Origin: Actinomycetes bacterium
GTDB lineage: Bacteria; Actinomycetota; Acidimicrobiia; UBA5794
DNA: 9,669 nucleotides
Reading direction: 5' to 3'
NCBI GenBank assembly: GCA_030598305.1
Contig: JAUVQC010000033.1
Coordinates: 1-9,669, forward strand
Part shown: positions 7,192 to 9,669 of the stretch, in pieces
Numbering within the stretch: position 1 is the stretch's first letter
How the letters are laid out: each line of letters opens with the position of its first letter
Translations under genes and position numbers: made by a program
Notes under the pieces: generated by a model
What the model saw: the letters and a program-made list of their open reading frames with translations, nothing else
Told to the model about the DNA's origin: nothing
Databases searched by the model: none

Positions 7192-7877
7192 ACGCCCACC
7201 CCTGAGCGGTCCCTGATGATCGCGCCGTCGAGCATCGAGATCTGACGGGGGAGGCGATCGGCGAGTGCTCGATCGTGGGTGATCACAACGATCGTTGTGC
7301 CCTCTACGTTGAGGTTCTCCATGAGCTTGAGGATGTCGAGTCCCGTCTTGCTGTCCAGGTTCCCTGTCGGTTCATCCGCAAGCACGAGTCTCGGAGTGCC
7401 GACGAGCGCGCGGGCGATCGCCACACGTTGACGCTCACCACCCGAAAGCTTGGTGGCCATGTGGCTCGCGCGGTTCGCAAGACCGACCCTGGCGAGGGCA
7501 TCACTGGCAAGCTCACGCCGATCCTTGAGGCTCATGCCTGTGTAAAGAAGACCGTCGGCAACGTTGTCGAGCGCCGACTCGCCCGCCAGCAGGAAGAACT
7601 GCTGGAACACGAACCCGATGTGATGCGCCCTGAGAGCGGAGAGGTCGCGATCCGACAATTCGGCCACATCGACACCAGCGACCTCGACGACACCTCTGGT
7701 GGCACGATCAAGTGTGCCCATGATGTGGAGGAGTGTCGACTTGCCTGAACCCGATGGGCCAACAACAGCCACGAGCTCTCCGTCGTCGATCGTCAGGTCA
7801 ACTCCAGCCAGAGCATGCACCGGCGGCGAACCGGGATAGGTCTTGACGACTCCTTCGAGGTGGAGGGCTTGGCTCAT
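7188..7877 (-). CDS. MacB/LolD-type ABC transporter ATPase
   Basis: Cytoplasmic nucleotide-binding subunit, 229 residues, a free-standing single domain. All catalytic motifs are intact: Walker [10 protein letters not shown] (40-48), Q-loop in FVFQQF (89-94), the signature [15 protein letters not shown] (144-158), Walker B LVLADEP (164-170) with catalytic Glu169, D-loop GNLDS (172-176) and the switch His201 in [13 protein letters not shown] and [13 protein letters not shown] are typical of the MacB/LolD/FtsE branch, agreeing with the MacB-type permease that follows. The ATG overlaps the adaptor stop by four bases, and the stop overlaps the permease start by four bases. There is no strong ribosome site, so reinitiation after the adaptor is likely. 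Confidence 0.96.
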   Translation of the reverse strand: MSQALHLEGVVKTYPGSPPVHALAGVDLTIDDGELVAVVGPSGSGKSTLLHIMGTLDRATRGVVEVAGVDVAELSDRDLSALRAHHIGFVFQQFFLLAGESALDNVADGLLYTGMSLKDRRELASDALARVGLANRASHMATKLSGGERQRVAIARALVGTPRLVLADEPTGNLDSKTGLDILKLMENLNVEGTTIVVITHDRALADRLPRQISMLDGAIIRDRSGVGV

Positions 7878-9436
7878 GGCACCACGATGACGTCATCGGC
7901 AGAGAGTCCGCTGGCGGTGACCTCGACGAGTCCACCGGCGAACAAGCCGGTTTCGACAGCCACCAGACGTGTGGCTCCACCCTCGACCACCTCAACGGCG
8001 TAGCCACCCTCGGACAGCGCGAGGAGGGCAGTCACAGGCACAGCGAGCACGTTGCTCGCCGAGTCGGACACGATCGCCACATCAACCGGTGCCTCATCGA
8101 TTCCGATGGTCGCTTCGGGATCGTCGATAGTGACGACCATCTCGAAGAAGCTCTCCCCTGCCTGGTTCGCCTGGGCAACAGTTCCGATGGAGGTCACCGT
8201 CGCAGCGACGACCGTTTCGTCGGGCAACTCGACCTCGACGGCATCTCCGACCTCGACGAGGGATTGATCAGTCGTCGAGAGCTCAACGATTACGAAGGTC
8301 GAACTCGCAGAGGTCATGAGGACCGGGGAACCGTTCATGGCCGGGTCCCCAAGGGATTCGACCACATCCCCCACGCGGATGCTGTTCGGGAGAAACACGA
8401 TTTCGCCGAGATTGACCACACCGTCGGTGTGGGCGCCCGTTGATGCCTGCCACGCAACGACGGCTTCGATCGTGGTGACGTCGAACGTCCCCATGGGGAG
8501 ATCTTCCTCATCGAATCCGAGGGAGATGAGCGCCGCCTGCAGTTGAGCAACATCGGTGCCAACATCACCGGACGCCATCGTCCGGTACACGGGCAAGTCA
8601 CCATAGAGCAGGACCGTCGGGCGGTTGTCGGTGCGGTACAGCACATCGCCTTGTTCGACGATGTCTCCCTCACCTGCGATCTCTGTGTATGTGCCACCAG
8701 GGGCAGCGGACAGGGCGATCACCGGCTGACCGAACTGGACCTGGTCACCGTCGGTAACAAGGGATTCAGCAACGTAGGTCGGACCGGCAGCGAAGAGCAT
8801 CTCGCCAAGTGAGAATCCGCCGTCTTCCTCGGCTCCGATGGCTTCCTGAAGCCGCTCGATGGCATCGGACGTCGCCGAGGTGAAGTCCTCGTCGATCTCG
8901 ATGTCCCCGTCGGGGTCGTAGCCAAGGTCGACGAGCGACTGCTCGAGGGACTGGATGTCCGGACCGTCGCTCGTCCGTCGGTCGAGCGTCCGATAGACAG
9001 GTGTGTCGCCATAGAGCACCACGACCGGTGAAGCGTTGACTTCGTACAGAACGTCTCCTTCAAGGATCACGACACCTTCACTCGGCGCACTCGTGACCAC
9101 ACCAGCAAGTCCGCCGTATACAGTGTCGATGCCTTCAGATGAAGTCCGGAACGCGATCGCCTCGGAATCGCCGTACCCGAGCGTCCCCGAGACCGTCTCG
9201 GTCACCACGAGATCCTGCCGAGTCACGGTTGCGGTGGAAAGCTCCGAGCCGCCGTTCGCCACCACTTCCTCTTTCGAATTCGTGACGGCGACGAACAGAG
9301 CGATCACGACAGCAACGGCGAGCGCGATGATGAGCCACAGCCACCACCGACGTTTGCCGGCCCGCTCACGTGTGTCGTCGATATCCGTATCCACAACGTC
9401 GATCGTATCGGTCCTGGACTTCTGGGTAGCTGTCAT
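7874..9436 (-). CDS. Membrane-fusion adaptor with duplicated peptidoglycan-binding-like module
   Basis: Periplasmic or cell-wall-side adaptor of an ABC exporter, 520 residues from the ATG at 9436. It has a charged N-terminus, one anchor helix (31-51, [21 protein letters not shown] region), and a HlyD-like entry strand ([18 protein letters not shown], 73-90). Two copies of one module follow: a hairpin GDVLYEV (127-133) or GDVLYRT (263-269), [10 protein letters not shown] or [10 protein letters not shown], then a PG_binding_1-like helical segment (about 157-201 and 291-334). The copies are offset by 136 residues. A beta-barrel-like domain ([25 protein letters not shown], 381-405) and a membrane-proximal C-terminal domain close it. 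One such module is the usual number in actinobacterial adaptors of this kind, as I recall them. The frame extends 24 codons upstream as an Arg-rich segment inside the preceding gene, which is not credible as protein. The TAATG overlap supports this start. Confidence 0.88.
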   Translation of the reverse strand: MTATQKSRTDTIDVVDTDIDDTRERAGKRRWWLWLIIALAVAVVIALFVAVTNSKEEVVANGGSELSTATVTRQDLVVTETVSGTLGYGDSEAIAFRTSSEGIDTVYGGLAGVVTSAPSEGVVILEGDVLYEVNASPVVVLYGDTPVYRTLDRRTSDGPDIQSLEQSLVDLGYDPDGDIEIDEDFTSATSDAIERLQEAIGAEEDGGFSLGEMLFAAGPTYVAESLVTDGDQVQFGQPVIALSAAPGGTYTEIAGEGDIVEQGDVLYRTDNRPTVLLYGDLPVYRTMASGDVGTDVAQLQAALISLGFDEEDLPMGTFDVTTIEAVVAWQASTGAHTDGVVNLGEIVFLPNSIRVGDVVESLGDPAMNGSPVLMTSASSTFVIVELSTTDQSLVEVGDAVEVELPDETVVAATVTSIGTVAQANQAGESFFEMVVTIDDPEATIGIDEAPVDVAIVSDSASNVLAVPVTALLALSEGGYAVEVVEGGATRLVAVETGLFAGGLVEVTASGLSADDVIVVP

Positions 9437-9669
9437 TATCCGTTTGACCCTCCGCCGCCAGGACCGCCTCCACGACCGAACGAGAGGTTCTCGAAGATGG
9501 AATCGCACTCGCTCATAGCCGAGACAAAGTCTGGATCGTCCCTGTCAAGCGTGCCTCCGAAGATGCCGCCACCCTCTTCGCGGCCACCCCCGCCACTCCC
9601 AAAGTTCGAGAGATCGGGATCGGGCATGTCGTAGCCGTTCTCGCGCATGCAGGCAGAGAACTCCACGAG
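9436..9669 (-). CDS. Cys/Gly-rich protein with CMRENG...PDPD motif, C-terminal part, cut by window edge
   Basis: The 77 visible residues run from the window edge to a TAA that overlaps the adaptor ATG by one base. FSACMRENGYDMPDPDLSNF (4-23) matches a motif I know from small secreted or lipoprotein-like actinobacterial proteins ('CMR.nG...PDPd'), often found next to adaptor-ABC operons. It is followed by a Gly-rich stretch with acidic residues (25-38), a second Cys in MSECDSIFENL, and a Gly-rich tail GRGGGPGGGGSNG. Two cysteines about 47 residues apart could form a disulfide outside the cytoplasm. The N-terminus, where a signal peptide or lipobox would be, is outside the window. No function is established; the coupling suggests it serves the exporter. 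Confidence 0.75.
   Translation of the reverse strand, partial: LVEFSACMRENGYDMPDPDLSNFGSGGGGREEGGGIFGGTLDRDDPDFVSAMSECDSIFENLSFGRGGGPGGGGSNG

Noticed and set aside
7886..7897. Perfect 12-base palindrome GATGACGTCATC
   Set aside because: It lies in the adaptor coding end, encoding Asp-Asp-Val-Ile; a few perfect 12-base palindromes are expected by chance in a window this size, and nothing nearby suggests an operator.
9437..9508. 24-codon N-terminal extension of the adaptor with Arg/Trp-rich sequence
   Set aside because: It overlaps the end of the Cys/Gly-rich gene out of frame, is unlike adaptor N-termini, and the TAATG overlap gives a better start at 9436.

Overview
The window is a densely packed stretch of a high-GC bacterial chromosome. 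The families present, the GTG starts and the short gene gaps fit an actinobacterium. A peptidoglycan-binding-domain efflux adaptor preceded by a Cys/Gly-rich protein carrying a CMRENG...PDPD motif points the same way. An uncultured Acidimicrobiia-like lineage is a guess; nothing here fixes the taxon. I see no rRNA, tRNA, CRISPR array, insertion sequence or phage gene. The longest stretch without a gene is about 90 bases.

Left part (1-3795, all minus strand, transcribed right to left): a 14-helix DHA2-type MFS drug exporter (GTG start at 3795), a small Phd/YefM-like antitoxin with no toxin beside it, histidine ammonia-lyase HutH, and the first 73 codons of urocanase HutU. HutH and HutU overlap by one base with an AGGAGG site inside the hutH end, so the first two steps of histidine breakdown (histidine to urocanate to imidazolonepropionate) are translationally coupled.

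Middle part (3867-5986, plus strand): a membrane-anchored YceI-domain protein diverging from the exporter, a small two-helix protein with a bacterial PH-like domain, and a stand-alone arsenite S-adenosylmethionine methyltransferase ArsM. ArsM has its own well-formed promoter, whose -35 box lies inside an 11-2-11 imperfect inverted repeat, the arrangement expected of an ArsR/SmtB-type metalloid-responsive operator.

Right part (5983-9669, minus strand): a tightly coupled export operon. In transcription order it holds the C-terminal end of a Cys/Gly-rich protein (cut by the window edge), a membrane-fusion adaptor with two tandem copies of a hairpin plus peptidoglycan-binding-like module, a MacB/LolD-type ATPase, and a MacB/FtsX-type permease. 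Consecutive genes overlap by 1, 4 and 4 bases. The permease stop codon interlocks with the arsM stop codon on the opposite strand.

The best candidates for something under-described are the four-gene export operon (the CMRENG protein plus the duplicated adaptor module), the arsM operator, and the orphan antitoxin.
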